Positions 7,095-16,055 of a stretch of 64,000 bases of DNA are shown one piece after another; the stretch's first letter is position 1, and the number at the start of each line of letters is the position of its first letter. The notes beneath the pieces are model-generated. The model worked only from the letters and a program-made list of their open reading frames with translations. It had not been told where the DNA came from and ran no database searches. The stretch is from the NCBI RefSeq assembly GCF_003952345.1, contig NZ_CP034433.1, positions 434,001 through 498,000 on the forward strand, read 5' to 3'. The position numbers and the translations under genes are program-made. The DNA is from Iodobacter ciconiae (GTDB taxonomy: Bacteria; Pseudomonadota; Gammaproteobacteria; Burkholderiales; Chitinibacteraceae).

Positions 7095-8543
7095 ATGTTG
7101 GGAACATTGGGGCTGTTTGGCGGGCTCTTTGCTGGCTGGTGGCTATTGCTGTGGTGGGGTTTGCCTATCAGCTTTCAGAAAATGAGCCCAACGGCCATGC
7201 TGCTTACGCATCTGGCCCCGCCCGTTATTCTTGGTGTGGTGTGGCGTATCTGGCAAAGAATACGAGAATCCCGCATCGTGCAGGCGCAGGCTGCAGGCCA
7301 GGAGGCCGCCGAGGCAGATCGGCAGGCCCAGCGCGAGGCGGCCAGGCAGCAGCATTATGCGGTGCTGGCAGAGCGGCAGATTAAATCGCTGTGCCGTGGC
7401 GTCTGGGTGCAGGCTTTACCTGTAAAGGATGGGCCGGCGTGGCTGGAAGAAATCCCTGATGGCGTGTACTGGACTACGCTAGAGCGGGATGAAATCAGTA
7501 CGGACATAGAAGCTGGCAAACATGTTCAGCTAACTTTGCAGCAGCTGCTTAGTGATGTTTACGCGGCTGTACCAGGGGCCGCCTGGTTGCCTCATTATTT
7601 TGAAGCCAATCCGGAGTTAGAAGGGCGTGAGCAGCTGGAAATGCTGAAACAGGCCCAGCTGCAAGTGATTGCCAGCCAGAATTTCGAAGAAGATTCACCC
7701 AGGCCCGAGCCGCGTTTCTTTCCGGGGTCAGGGATGTTGATGAGTCGTGTACAGCAGCTTTTTCAGCAAGATACCAGCTTGCCTGGTGTGCTCGTTTATG
7801 CTGCTGATGCACCGCTCTTAAGGCGTAGCGTACCGGAAGATGAATGGGATGAGCAAAGCCCCGAGCAGCGTGAAATCAATAAATGGCAAGGTACGCCAGG
7901 TTATGCCGCCACTGCGATGATTTTTCTGCGTGATAATCTTCCTGTGCCAGAGCCGCTTAGTTCACAAGAAGATGCTCAGGATGCATACACGCCCTACTGG
8001 GAAAAACAGCAGCATTATGGGGACGAGCGCTGGGGGAATGTGCCCTTGCAATGGCAGAACTCGCTTCTCCAGCTTCCTGTTCTGGCCGAGCTGCGCCTGG
8101 GGGAGCAAGCTAGTATCGGTGAAAAACAGCTGCTTCCTATGACAAGGCAAATCCATACCCTTTTTGACAATGCGCTGGTGAACGCAGGTTTGCGTGATTA
8201 CCCTTTTAGCAGCGATGATAAAGACGAAGCGAAGGATCAGGCAGAAAGTATTTTATGGCTGGTTCACAATAGTGGTGATGTGGATGTGGGTGGTACACGT
8301 CTGGCAGCGGTTTCGTCAGCTCTGCAGCAATATGCAGTGCCATTAAACCCGATTGATGACGCTAGTAATTTTGTGCGTGAATGGGGTGATGTGGGCTCGG
8401 CAAGGTCTGTTTTTCAAACCGCCATGGCCATTGTGCATAGCGCTCGTTTAACTGCACCTACCGTGTTAACAGAATTTGACCGCCAGGGTGAAACAGAACA
8501 TTTCAGCGTGGCCTTGATTAAGCCGCAGGAGCAGGTAGTATGA
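7095..8543 (+). CDS. T6SS-associated membrane protein, resembles Tla3/DUF2875 adaptors
   Basis: This is a protein of about 482 residues. I place the start at ATG 7095, with AAGGA 7 bases upstream; an in-frame alternative start lies 18 bases earlier. Two membrane segments stand at the N-terminus (LGTLGLFGGLFAGWWLLLWW and a second near residues 28-46). They are followed by a charged, Ala/Gln-rich helix and a long soluble part. The C-terminal region (LVHNSGDVDVGGTRLAAVS, later NPIDDASNFVREWGDVGSA) has a thiolase-like look. By recall this plan resembles DUF2875 proteins such as the lipase adaptor Tla3, but I cannot confirm it by search. Its stop overlaps the PAAR start (ATGA), so the two are coupled. 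No Tle lipase gene is next to it. Confidence 0.55.
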   Translation: MLGTLGLFGGLFAGWWLLLWWGLPISFQKMSPTAMLLTHLAPPVILGVVWRIWQRIRESRIVQAQAAGQEAAEADRQAQREAARQQHYAVLAERQIKSLCRGVWVQALPVKDGPAWLEEIPDGVYWTTLERDEISTDIEAGKHVQLTLQQLLSDVYAAVPGAAWLPHYFEANPELEGREQLEMLKQAQLQVIASQNFEEDSPRPEPRFFPGSGMLMSRVQQLFQQDTSLPGVLVYAADAPLLRRSVPEDEWDEQSPEQREINKWQGTPGYAATAMIFLRDNLPVPEPLSSQEDAQDAYTPYWEKQQHYGDERWGNVPLQWQNSLLQLPVLAELRLGEQASIGEKQLLPMTRQIHTLFDNALVNAGLRDYPFSSDDKDEAKDQAESILWLVHNSGDVDVGGTRLAAVSSALQQYAVPLNPIDDASNFVREWGDVGSARSVFQTAMAIVHSARLTAPTVLTEFDRQGETEHFSVALIKPQEQVV

Positions 8544-8803
8544 AAAAAGTAATTCGGATTGGTGATCAGAGCAGTCATGGTGGTGTTGTAATTAGCGGTG
8601 CTTCCAAAACTATTTTATTCGGTAAAGCGGTTGCATTACTCGGTGATAAGGTTAGCTGTCCTATTCCTGGCCATGGTGTTTGTCCGATTGTTGAAGGGGA
8701 TTCCAGCTGGCTGGTCGATGGTAAACCAGTGGCTTTGGAAGGGCATAAAACATCCTGTGGTGCAGCGCTGATTTCCTCAATGCCTGAGATGGGTAAGGGG
8801 TAG
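8540..8803 (+). CDS. PAAR-domain protein, tip of the T6SS spike
   Basis: This 87-residue protein has the typical PAAR layout: IRIGDQSSHGGVVISGA, ALLGDKVSCPIPGHGVCPI, VEGDSSWLVDGKPVALEGHK and a final TSCGAALISS. PAAR proteins cap the VgrG trimer with a metal-stabilised point. The His and Cys residues in PGHGVCP, GHKTSCG and SSHGG are the expected metal ligands. It is a plain PAAR without an effector extension. It overlaps the upstream adaptor-like gene by 4 bases, implying that the two products act together in loading a spike. Confidence 0.9.
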   Translation: MKKVIRIGDQSSHGGVVISGASKTILFGKAVALLGDKVSCPIPGHGVCPIVEGDSSWLVDGKPVALEGHKTSCGAALISSMPEMGKG

Positions 8804-9019
8804 TTACTGCCAATATGACATTTGGAAAGAAATATTTTTAAAAAATGGGCTGTAATAAATAAAAACAGGCTCAAAATGTGGTCAAATTCTGCCTGTCAGT
8901 TGTAAAGCACTTTGAGCCTCAATCGCTTGTTCCTATCCGGTGATTGTCTGCTGTTTTAAATATTACCAGTCTGCCCTATCGGTGATTTGGCAGATTGTTT
9001 GTAAATAAAGGGTTTAATG

Positions 9020-9451
9020 ATGAACAAATCAAAAATTGCTTTAGCCTGCTCGGCTGTATTCATAGCAGGGATAATGGCAGGGTGCGTGGATACTCCGACA
9101 CAACCCCCTGCAGTAGTGGCTGCTACATCATGGTCAAAAGGATTAGAGGTCCCCGTTGTTGCCGTGGGCAAGCCTTACCTGCTTAAATTTGAAAAAATGT
9201 CGGCCAAGCTGACGCCCCAGCAGGAAGAAATCCTGACTCTCTTGGCCCCTCAGCTGAAAGATGCAAAGTCTATTATTCTGCGTGGCTACTGTAGTAAAAG
9301 AGATATCGGTAATGCCAAGGATTCGGCTTTAGCACGGGCGATCAATGTAGAAAAATTTTTGGTGAGCCAGGGTATTGTGGATCAGAAAATGAACCTGCGT
9401 TATAACACCGATGATGCAGAGCATGCTGTAGAGCTGGAAATCGGTGGCTAA
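9020..9451 (+). CDS. OmpA-like outer-membrane lipoprotein
   Basis: This protein of about 143 residues (start at 9017 or 9020) has a lipoprotein signal ending in IMAGC, with the modified Cys near residue 22. The mature part resembles a short OmpA/MotB peptidoglycan-binding domain: SIILRGYCSKRDIGNAKDSALARAINVEKFLVSQGI corresponds in outline to the G-x-x-D-x-x-G-x-x-x-x-N-x-x-LS-x-x-RA-x-x-V segment (here in fragments: ILRGYCSKRD, NAKDSALARA, VEKFLVSQGI). OmpA-like lipoproteins in T6SS loci can anchor the machine to the cell wall (TagL/SciZ-like roles). The usual Asp of the motif is partly changed, so binding is uncertain. It is convergent with tssA. Confidence 0.65.
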   Translation: MNKSKIALACSAVFIAGIMAGCVDTPTQPPAVVAATSWSKGLEVPVVAVGKPYLLKFEKMSAKLTPQQEEILTLLAPQLKDAKSIILRGYCSKRDIGNAKDSALARAINVEKFLVSQGIVDQKMNLRYNTDDAEHAVELEIGG

Positions 9452-9503
9452 TTCTTATTTTTGGCAGCAAATGCAGCCCGGTATGCATCAAGCTGTGGTT
9501 TGC

Positions 9504-9573
9504 ATCATCACAGGGCAGTGAAGCCCGTGGGTAATATTGATTAAATACGCGGGTTTCACTGCCCTGTGATGAT
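9504..9573. terminator. Long hairpin between convergent genes
   Basis: Two 24-base arms (9504-9527 and 9550-9573) pair throughout, with one G-U position and a 22-base loop. The core is CACAGGGCAGTGAAGCCCG. It lies between the lipoprotein gene and tssA, which converge, so a two-way terminator is plausible. A clear T-tract is missing on either side, so it could also be a dispersed palindrome. Confidence 0.5.
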
Positions 9574-9664
9574 TTAAAGTTTGTAAACACGGGGCTGTTT
9601 TATGACATTTGCCTGATTAATGTACACCGGGCAGTTGTATTTATTGCCGTATCTTTGTTACCGC

Positions 9665-10765
9665 CTAGTCATCGCGCTTAATATCAAGCAGCTCGTTGAG
9701 CTGGCCCAGCGTTGCACCATCTTTAATTACCGATCCCAACCATTCTTCCAGGCTCATTTCTGCCCACTTGGCTGCGCGCTCGGCTAGCAAGGCCACGGGG
9801 CTGTGCGGTTCGTGCTGGCGGAAATAACGGGCAACTTCAACTAGCTGGCGTACCGCATCTGCACGGCTTTGTAACGGGCCCTGATGCGTTGGGGCCGGGT
9901 TGTGGCTGATTGGCTGGTGGGGTATAGGGCCGGCTACAGGGGGGGCGTGGCGAATCACGGAAGCGGGCTCATTACGGGCAGGAGCAGATGCAGCAGGCTC
10001 GCCCCACTGCAGTCGCAGGCGGGTAACGACTTCAAAGCAGGCATTAAGTGCATTACGTAATTCGGCAAAATTAGGCGCGGCAAAGCCAAAACGCTCGTCA
10101 ATACGTTTATCCAGCACCTGATAGGCCTGTTGGGTGTGTTCAAGCTGGGCGTGTAGCTGTTTAAACCAGCTGGCTCCACTGGCGTTTACGCTTTTATCAA
10201 AGATTTCCCCGGCGAGTTTGCCCTCGGCTAGTGCGGCTTCTTTGGCCTGGCTGTCTTTGAGCCCCAGATTTTCTACTTCACGCGATTCTTGCCACTGCTG
10301 CCAGTTGTAGCCGCCGTGGGCTGGATCGGTAAGTGCCACTTCGCGTAGCGCCATACCCATCTGATTGTTAAACCATTCCAGCTTGCCCACTCGCTCGTCT
10401 AAATCATTAGGATCGTATTCCGGGTAGCAGGTTTCCCAGTATTGCTCTAGTAAGCCATCTACCAGTTGTAAGGCTAGCTGGGCTCCGGCAAAGCCACCGG
10501 TTTTGACCAGTGCTTCGCCATACCATGCTGCAAGTTGCAAATCTTTACTTTGCTGGCTGAGTGCCTGTTTGCAGAGTTGGAGCACTTTACCCCAGTCGGC
10601 GGTTTTTAATTGCTGGCCCCAGTCACCCTGGGATAGGCTGGGGTCATCTGCACGGCGTGCTTCACGAATCTGATCAAAGAACGCGGAATAGCCCAAATCC
10701 TCGCCAGCGGGTTGATCTGCAGAGATGGGGGCCAGCAAAGTGGCCAGTTTTTCTTGGGTAGTCAT
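9665..10765 (-). CDS. tssA: TssA (ImpA family), T6SS baseplate/sheath-assembly protein
   Basis: This is a 366-residue TssA of the short class. The ImpA N-terminal domain (about residues 8-130) contains PISADQPAGEDLGYSAFFDQ and QLAAWYGEALVKTGGFAGAQ. A Pro/Ala-rich linker around residues 270-300 follows. The C-terminal domain has the typical YFRQHEPHSPVALLAERAAK and LEEWLGSVI motifs. TssA starts tail polymerisation at the baseplate. It is transcribed away from tssF, with about 220 bases between the two starts. The full length and both domains are present. Confidence 0.93.
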   Translation of the reverse strand: MTTQEKLATLLAPISADQPAGEDLGYSAFFDQIREARRADDPSLSQGDWGQQLKTADWGKVLQLCKQALSQQSKDLQLAAWYGEALVKTGGFAGAQLALQLVDGLLEQYWETCYPEYDPNDLDERVGKLEWFNNQMGMALREVALTDPAHGGYNWQQWQESREVENLGLKDSQAKEAALAEGKLAGEIFDKSVNASGASWFKQLHAQLEHTQQAYQVLDKRIDERFGFAAPNFAELRNALNACFEVVTRLRLQWGEPAASAPARNEPASVIRHAPPVAGPIPHQPISHNPAPTHQGPLQSRADAVRQLVEVARYFRQHEPHSPVALLAERAAKWAEMSLEEWLGSVIKDGATLGQLNELLDIKRDD

Positions 10766-10988
10766 GGCGTTTTCATCGCTTTTAAAAAATATTTAATCTG
10801 TCAATATGGTGTTTTAATTACAGTGTTTGTCATTAACCCTAGGTTTAAATTCATAAATAGGGTAACAATTCCTTTCATTATTACTCAGTATTGCCTGATA
10901 ATGTCAGCTTAATATGGGTCGATAGTATATTTAATATTGACGCAGAATTTGCTCGTTATATTTACTCACTCCGGAAAGACCGTACCTC
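10766..10988. promoter_or_regulatory. Divergent intergenic region tssA/tssF
   Basis: This 223-base AT-rich spacer separates the starts of tssA and tssF and must carry promoters for both. I cannot name a convincing pair of -35/-10 boxes. GGAAAG at 10972-10977 may serve as the tssF ribosome-binding site. Confidence 0.4.
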
Positions 10989-12842
10989 ATGCTTGATTCA
11001 TTATTGCCGTATTACGAACGTGAGCTGAGCTTATTACGCGAATTGTCAGGCGAGTTTGCCCGTCGCTACCCTAAAATTGCAGGTCGCCTGCAATTGGAAG
11101 GGGATCAGTGTGAAGATCCGCATACCGAGCGGCTGATTGAATCATTCGCCTTTCTTGCCTCACGCATTCATAAAAAGCTGGACGATGAGTACCCGGAAAT
11201 CGCCTCCAGCTTTTTAGATGTACTTTATCCTCACTATTTGCGGCCGATTCCATCGTCCAGCATTGTGCAGTTTGAATGTGATCCGCAGCGCCCCGAAATT
11301 GCCAAACGCTATGTGATCGAGCGTGGCCAGCCGGTGCATGCGCCGGCGATTCAGGGTGTAACGTGTAAATTCAGAACCTGCTATCCGGTTGATCTTTACC
11401 CACTGTCTTTGTCAGATGCCAAGCTGGAGTTAAGCAGCAGCTCGCCTAATCTGCGCCGCATCGCGCCCGATGCGGCGGCCGTTTTAACGCTGGAATTCAA
11501 TACTCACGGCAATTTACCGATCAGCAGTATTAATTTGCAGTCGCTCAGATTGTTCCTGGATGGCGAGCCTGCGCTGATGCATCTGGTGTATGAGCTGCTA
11601 CTGTCAGGCACAACGCGTTTGCGCGTGGGCGATGGTAGTGATGATCCGGCCTGTACCCGTTTCTTACCTGCCGCAGCGCTTGCGCCGGTAGGTTTTGGGC
11701 GTGATGAAGGGGTGCTGGAATACGATGAGCGCTCTTTTCTGGGCTATCGCCTGCTGACTGAGTATTTCAGCTGCCCGGATAAGTTTCTGTTTGTAGATAT
11801 TCAGCAGCTCAGCGATGTAGCGCAAACCATCCGGGGCAGCAAGTTAGTGATTCAATGCATGATTCAACGCTGGCCGGATACAGAACGCCATGCACGCCTT
11901 TTGCATCATTTGCAGGCTTCGCATTTCAAACTGGGCTGCACGCCCATTGTAAATCTCTTTGTGCAGGCCGGTGAGCCGATTCGTGTTACCCATCAGAAAG
12001 CCAGTTATCCCGTTGTGCCCGATGCACGTAAGCAGCATGCTTTTGAAGTGATGCAGGTCAGGCGTGTGGTGCGGGTAGAAAAAACCGGCAGCCAGGAAAG
12101 TAGCGAAGAAGTCCTGCCCTTTTATGCGATCCGCCACGGGGTAAGCAAAGATGGCCCCAAATTTTACTGGCACGCCAGCCGCGAAGCTTCGCCACGCCAG
12201 GATGATAAAGGCACGGATTTAGAGCTGCATCTGGTTGATCTGGATTTTAATGCTGTCAGGCCCGGTGCCGAGGTTTTAAGCCTGGAGTTGCTCTGTAGTA
12301 ATCGTGATCTGCCCGAGCTGATTCCTTTTGGTGGCAGCCAGTCCGGCCAGCATATCGATTTCAGCCTGCCGGGGCATTCGGTAGTGAAGCGGGTGAAGCT
12401 GCTGCGTAAACCAAGTAATAGCTTACGCCCGCCGCAAAAGCGTGGCTTGCAATGGCGTCTGGTTTCCCATTTATCGCTCAATTATTTATCGTTGGTCGAG
12501 TCGGGGCGTTCTGCCTTGCAGGAAATGCTTGTGCTCTATAACCAGACTGATTCACCTGTGAATATCCGGCAGATTCAGGGCATTAGTGCCATTAGCAGTG
12601 CACCGGCAGTTACCCGTGTTTTAGGCCGGGATTTTGCGGGTTTTGTACGCGGCACTGAAATCACCCTGACTTTGGATGAAGAATATTACGTGGGCGGGAG
12701 TATTTACCTGTTTGCCAGTGTACTGGAGCGCTTTTTTGCACTGTATTGCTCGCCAAACAGCTTTACCCGTTTGCGGGTAAAAACCAAGCACGAAGAGCTG
12801 GCGGTATGGCCTGCACGAGCGGGTGAGGCTTTGGTTATTTAA
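10989..12842 (+). CDS. tssF: TssF (ImpG/VasA), T6SS baseplate subunit
   Basis: This 617-residue protein matches the whole TssF family. It starts MLDSLLPYYERELSLLRELS, followed by FARRYPKIAGRLQLEGDQ-EDPHTERLIE, a hallmark of TssF. Mid-protein blocks such as YRLLTEYFSCPDKFLFVDI and the C-terminal SIYLFASVLERFFALYCSPNSFTRLRV are also typical. TssF with TssG, TssE and TssK forms the baseplate wedge in the cytoplasm. It is followed 36 bases later by tssG, the usual order. Confidence 0.95.
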   Translation: MLDSLLPYYERELSLLRELSGEFARRYPKIAGRLQLEGDQCEDPHTERLIESFAFLASRIHKKLDDEYPEIASSFLDVLYPHYLRPIPSSSIVQFECDPQRPEIAKRYVIERGQPVHAPAIQGVTCKFRTCYPVDLYPLSLSDAKLELSSSSPNLRRIAPDAAAVLTLEFNTHGNLPISSINLQSLRLFLDGEPALMHLVYELLLSGTTRLRVGDGSDDPACTRFLPAAALAPVGFGRDEGVLEYDERSFLGYRLLTEYFSCPDKFLFVDIQQLSDVAQTIRGSKLVIQCMIQRWPDTERHARLLHHLQASHFKLGCTPIVNLFVQAGEPIRVTHQKASYPVVPDARKQHAFEVMQVRRVVRVEKTGSQESSEEVLPFYAIRHGVSKDGPKFYWHASREASPRQDDKGTDLELHLVDLDFNAVRPGAEVLSLELLCSNRDLPELIPFGGSQSGQHIDFSLPGHSVVKRVKLLRKPSNSLRPPQKRGLQWRLVSHLSLNYLSLVESGRSALQEMLVLYNQTDSPVNIRQIQGISAISSAPAVTRVLGRDFAGFVRGTEITLTLDEEYYVGGSIYLFASVLERFFALYCSPNSFTRLRVKTKHEELAVWPARAGEALVI

Positions 12843-12878
12843 TGGCTCATCTTTGTGTATCAAACGGGAGGCCGCTGC

Positions 12879-13895
12879 ATGGTCAGTTTTAAACACCCTC
12901 GTCATCTGGATCAGGAGCTTCTGGCTAATCCAACCGGCTTTGGATTTTTTCAGGCGGTGCGGCTTCTGGGTTTGTCTGCGAAAAAGCGGGGGGACAGGCG
13001 CGGGCCTTTGCCTGCCGGTTTGCGCTTTCGTACCCTGGCTAATTTGTCTTTTCCTGCCAGTGAAATGACGCGTTACACCGCTGTACAAACCGCAGACGGC
13101 GAGCTGAACGAGCTGGAAGTCGCTTTTATGGGGCTAACCGGGCCAAGTGGTGTTTTGCCAACGAGCTATACCGAGCTGCTGATTGAGCGTCGCCAGCAGT
13201 ATCGCGACCCGACCTTACATGCCTTTCTGGATATTTTTAGCCATCGCTCCATTGCCTTATTTTATGGAGCCTGGAAGAAATACCGCTTTTGGTTACAGGC
13301 CGAAAGTGGCGAGCCTGATGGTTTTAGCCGCAATTTGCTTGATTTGGGCGGAATGGGGCTGAGCGCGCTACGGGCTCAGATGGGGCAGGGGGCACTGCAT
13401 AATGAAAACCTGTTTATTTACTATGCAGGCCTGTTAAGCCAGAAGCCGATGTCCAGCCAGGCTCTGGTTACACTGATCGAAGGTTTTTTTGGCTTTAGGG
13501 CGGAGCTGGTGCAATTTGCCGGCCAGTGGATGAATTTACCGGAAGAAGAGCAAAGCCAGCTGGGCGGCGCATCCTGCGAGCTGGGTGTTTCAGCTTTTGC
13601 CGGGGACAGAATCTGGGATAGGCAGACCAAGCTTAATTTACGGCTGGGGCCACTGCGCTGGGCAGAGTTTTCAGCTCTGCAGCCTAGTGCAGACGCTGCA
13701 CATTCTTTAAGAGAGCTGCTTAAATTTGCACTGGGGCACAGCCTGGCCTGCGATGTAACCTTGATTCTGGATCAACGAGATGTACCCGTAGCGCAGCTGG
13801 CGGAAGAGCCGGTGGTGCAATTGGGGGGGAGCTGCTGGCTGGCCGAGCAGGTGGATCATCATCCCAGTGATATGAGCTATTGCTTACTGGCGTAA
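12879..13895 (+). CDS. tssG: TssG (ImpH/VasB), T6SS baseplate subunit
   Basis: This protein of about 338 residues contains FFQAVRLLG near the start, then LRFRTLANLSFPASE, the block EVAFMGLTGPSGVLPTSYTE and LFYGAWKKYRF, all diagnostic of TssG. I prefer the ATG at 12879, with GGGAGG (12866-12871) 7 bases upstream, over an in-frame GTG at 12855. It works with TssF in the baseplate wedge. No further T6SS gene follows, since the next gene is on the other strand. The cluster is therefore split, and tssB, C, E, J, K, L, M and hcp must be elsewhere. Confidence 0.94.
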   Translation: MVSFKHPRHLDQELLANPTGFGFFQAVRLLGLSAKKRGDRRGPLPAGLRFRTLANLSFPASEMTRYTAVQTADGELNELEVAFMGLTGPSGVLPTSYTELLIERRQQYRDPTLHAFLDIFSHRSIALFYGAWKKYRFWLQAESGEPDGFSRNLLDLGGMGLSALRAQMGQGALHNENLFIYYAGLLSQKPMSSQALVTLIEGFFGFRAELVQFAGQWMNLPEEEQSQLGGASCELGVSAFAGDRIWDRQTKLNLRLGPLRWAEFSALQPSADAAHSLRELLKFALGHSLACDVTLILDQRDVPVAQLAEEPVVQLGGSCWLAEQVDHHPSDMSYCLLA

Positions 13896-14038
13896 GCATG
13901 GCTGATATTGTGCAGTGCACGGCAAAAAAGCAGGCCACCGGGATACAAGCATCATGATGCTGGGGAAGTTTTAAAGATTTTTCCTGTGAGCTGCTCTTTT
14001 GTATCTGCAGAATAATCGTTCAGGCATTGTCGTTTGTT

Positions 14039-14434
14039 TTAATCATCCCAGCCTGCATAAGTTGGCAGTGTTTGCCAGCATTGTAGCTGCCGCGCTTCAA
14101 CTTGCAGTGTGCTCTGATCGAGCAGCCAGCTGGCCAGCCCGCTGCGCATATAGGCCAGCTCATCGCCACATATCCCCACTAAATCGCGTGCCAGCGCTGC
14201 GGCGGCAAGGTAGATTTCGCCTTCGATAACCGGCGCAGTAGCCAGATAGTATTGCTCTTCAATGAGCGCCAGCCAGTAAGCACGCTCTTCTTCTGCCAGT
14301 ATGGCTACCGTACCACGCGGCTTTGTCAGCAGCTCACTTGCAACCAGATGGCCAACGGCCTGAAACCACTGCCAGTTTTCAATCGTATGCGTATCAGCGC
14401 CATAGCCGGGGATATCGGTATTGATGGGAAACAC
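14039..14434 (-). CDS. Hypothetical protein
   Basis: I do not recognise this 131-residue acidic, Ala/Leu-rich soluble protein. It starts MFPINTDIPGYGADTHTIEN, and its composition (ALIEEQYYLATAPVIEGEI, then AAAALARDLVGICGDELAYM) suggests a helical fold. It is convergent with tssG, and its G+C content is like the core genes, so it is likely real. No signal peptide or membrane segment is visible. A T6SS link is suggested only by position. Confidence 0.5.
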   Translation of the reverse strand: MFPINTDIPGYGADTHTIENWQWFQAVGHLVASELLTKPRGTVAILAEEERAYWLALIEEQYYLATAPVIEGEIYLAAAALARDLVGICGDELAYMRSGLASWLLDQSTLQVEARQLQCWQTLPTYAGWDD

Positions 14435-14489
14435 AGGCCAAACCTTTATTTAATGCAGGAGGGTATTGTAAGCGAAAAGCGAGGTCTTC

Positions 14490-14712
14490 AAACCTAAGAT
14501 CTGTAGACACAGAGAGCACTAAGTTTAAAAGCAGAATACAGAGAAAACATAAGCCGAGGCAAATACCGATTGGATCGTCATCCCCGAACGCTTTAGTCGG
14601 GGATCCAGCAGCGTCACTGAATCCCTGACAAAAACACTCGGAATGACGGAATCGCCCGATGCTCAATAGGGCAATTATTTTTCTTTTCTCCGTGTTTACA
14701 GACTTTAGGTTT
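14490..14712. repeat. Palindromic MITE-like element, copy E
   Basis: The arms 14490-14514 and 14688-14712 are inverted copies with three or four mismatches (left AAACCTAAGATCTGTAGACA, right reads AAACCTAAAGTCTGTAAACA on the minus strand). The centre holds another hairpin, CCCCGAACGCTTTAGTCGGGG near 14583-14603 (written here as CCCCGAACG and CGGGG arms), and ACACTCGGAATGACGG. It fills the gap between the 14039 gene and astE. It belongs to the family described at 15757, 39131 and 41508. Confidence 0.7.
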
Positions 14713-14733
14713 TTCTTATGTTTCAAGGATGTT

Positions 14734-15729
14734 TTAATAATCCTTTACTTCTACCACCATCAATCCTGCCCGAACGCCCGGTTTTACCTTGGGGTTGGGG
14801 AAGACGACGCGCTCCTCTGAGTGGCTGACTTTGTATTCGTAGCCGGTATCCGATGCAATCAGCGTGCCCTGGGGATAGCTGCTGAAGTTGGCGACGTCGT
14901 CTGGCAGGTGCAGTTTAAAGGCTTCGCTGTGTTTCTCTAGCTGGCCGACCACTTTAAACACTTGATAGGGCTGGGCGGGCCAGTTGGGCTTGGTGGCGGA
15001 GACCATGCTTTGCATGAGTGCGTTGATGCCAGCGAATTCATCGAGTTTATTTTGCCCAAAGGGCTGCACTTTGCCCAGCTCCAGCGTTACCGATTCTGCG
15101 CCGTGGTGCTGGCTGGAATGGTAAGCAAAAGTGCCTGCCGGGGCATGGTTAATCAGTAGCGCGCCTAAATCACAGCACTCAAGGCATTTAAGCAAATGGG
15201 CATCATAAGGCCGAGTTTGGTAAGGAAGCAGGCCAAAGCGGGTGAAGCTGGAAGGGCGGATGGCGGTGTGTAGATCAAGGTGATAACGCGCACCGCTGGC
15301 TCCGGCAAAAAACTGTGCCATTGCCGCTTCAATTTGCGCGGCACGCAGCGCCTCGCGGCTTTCTGGCAGATGCGTATGGCGGTGGTCAAATAAGCGGTTG
15401 AGATCGTCATCCAGATAGCGATCACTCCCCCGCATCGCGGCCACATTACCTAGCAACACCAAAAGCCGTACATCCAAAGCCTGCTGCCCCGTCGCCAAGT
15501 CTTTAACTAAGGTATTCAGCAGCTCAATCGGCGCAGTCTCATTGCCATGTATTCCTGCCGACAAAACCAGGCTTTGATCGCTGCCATGATGCGGCACAAA
15601 CTCCAGCAAACCCTCGCCCAGGTAATGCCAATGCACTCCACTGGCCAGCGTGCCTTTGACGATATCGATGGGATGATCTTGTAAGGTGAAACTCAGGAAA
15701 TCAGCAAGAACAGGATGAGTGTGTGGCAT
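14734..15729 (-). CDS. astE: Succinylglutamate desuccinylase
   Basis: AstE cuts N-succinylglutamate to glutamate and succinate, the last step of the arginine succinyltransferase pathway. The 331 residues fit the family. The zinc-site motif SAGIHGNETAPIELL (H and E ligands) is present, as are YHLDLHTAIRPS (third ligand) and the AstE/AspA-type C-terminal beta domain. The start is supported by AGGAG 6 bases upstream. Unlike enterobacterial operons, the gene stands alone here, 22 kb from astCAD, and lies between two palindromic repeat elements. Confidence 0.93.
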   Translation of the reverse strand: MPHTHPVLADFLSFTLQDHPIDIVKGTLASGVHWHYLGEGLLEFVPHHGSDQSLVLSAGIHGNETAPIELLNTLVKDLATGQQALDVRLLVLLGNVAAMRGSDRYLDDDLNRLFDHRHTHLPESREALRAAQIEAAMAQFFAGASGARYHLDLHTAIRPSSFTRFGLLPYQTRPYDAHLLKCLECCDLGALLINHAPAGTFAYHSSQHHGAESVTLELGKVQPFGQNKLDEFAGINALMQSMVSATKPNWPAQPYQVFKVVGQLEKHSEAFKLHLPDDVANFSSYPQGTLIASDTGYEYKVSHSEERVVFPNPKVKPGVRAGLMVVEVKDY

Positions 15730-15756
15730 GGCGGGCTCCTGGTGATGGGGGAGTGA

Positions 15757-16032
15757 GCTAAACCTTGAACCACAGAGCTCACAGAGAGCACAGAGTTACA
15801 CGGAGAAATGCAAAACATAATCGTTCAAAAAATTATTGAGCTTGGCAGCTAGCCCATAAGTATCAAGTTAAGCAATGTTGGCTGGGCAAGTTTTTTGCCC
15901 ACGCGTTCGTGTGACATTCGCTGCGTGGGCACACAAGGTGCCCACCCTACAGATTTTCTGTGCTTATGAATTGCTGTGTTTTTCTCTGTGAAGCTCTGTG
16001 GCCTCGGTGTTCTCTGTGGTTCAAGGTTTAGC
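15757..16032. repeat. Palindromic MITE-like element, copy A
   Basis: Perfect 21-base inverted ends (15757-15777 and 16012-16032) start GCTAAACCTTGAACCACAGA. CACAGAG/CACGGAG repeats continue inward on each side. The centre is unrelated to other copies and contains a GTGGGCAC--GTGCCCAC hairpin near 15929-15951. No open frame of note is inside. It fills the space between astE and the dehydrogenase gene. Confidence 0.8.
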
Positions 16033-16055
16033 CATGTAAGTTTAGCGCTAGTCTA

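Noticed and set aside
15757..16032. CACAGAG repeats seen as a possible CRISPR array
   Set aside because: Units are short, unevenly spaced and arranged as inverted arms, with no spacer pattern.
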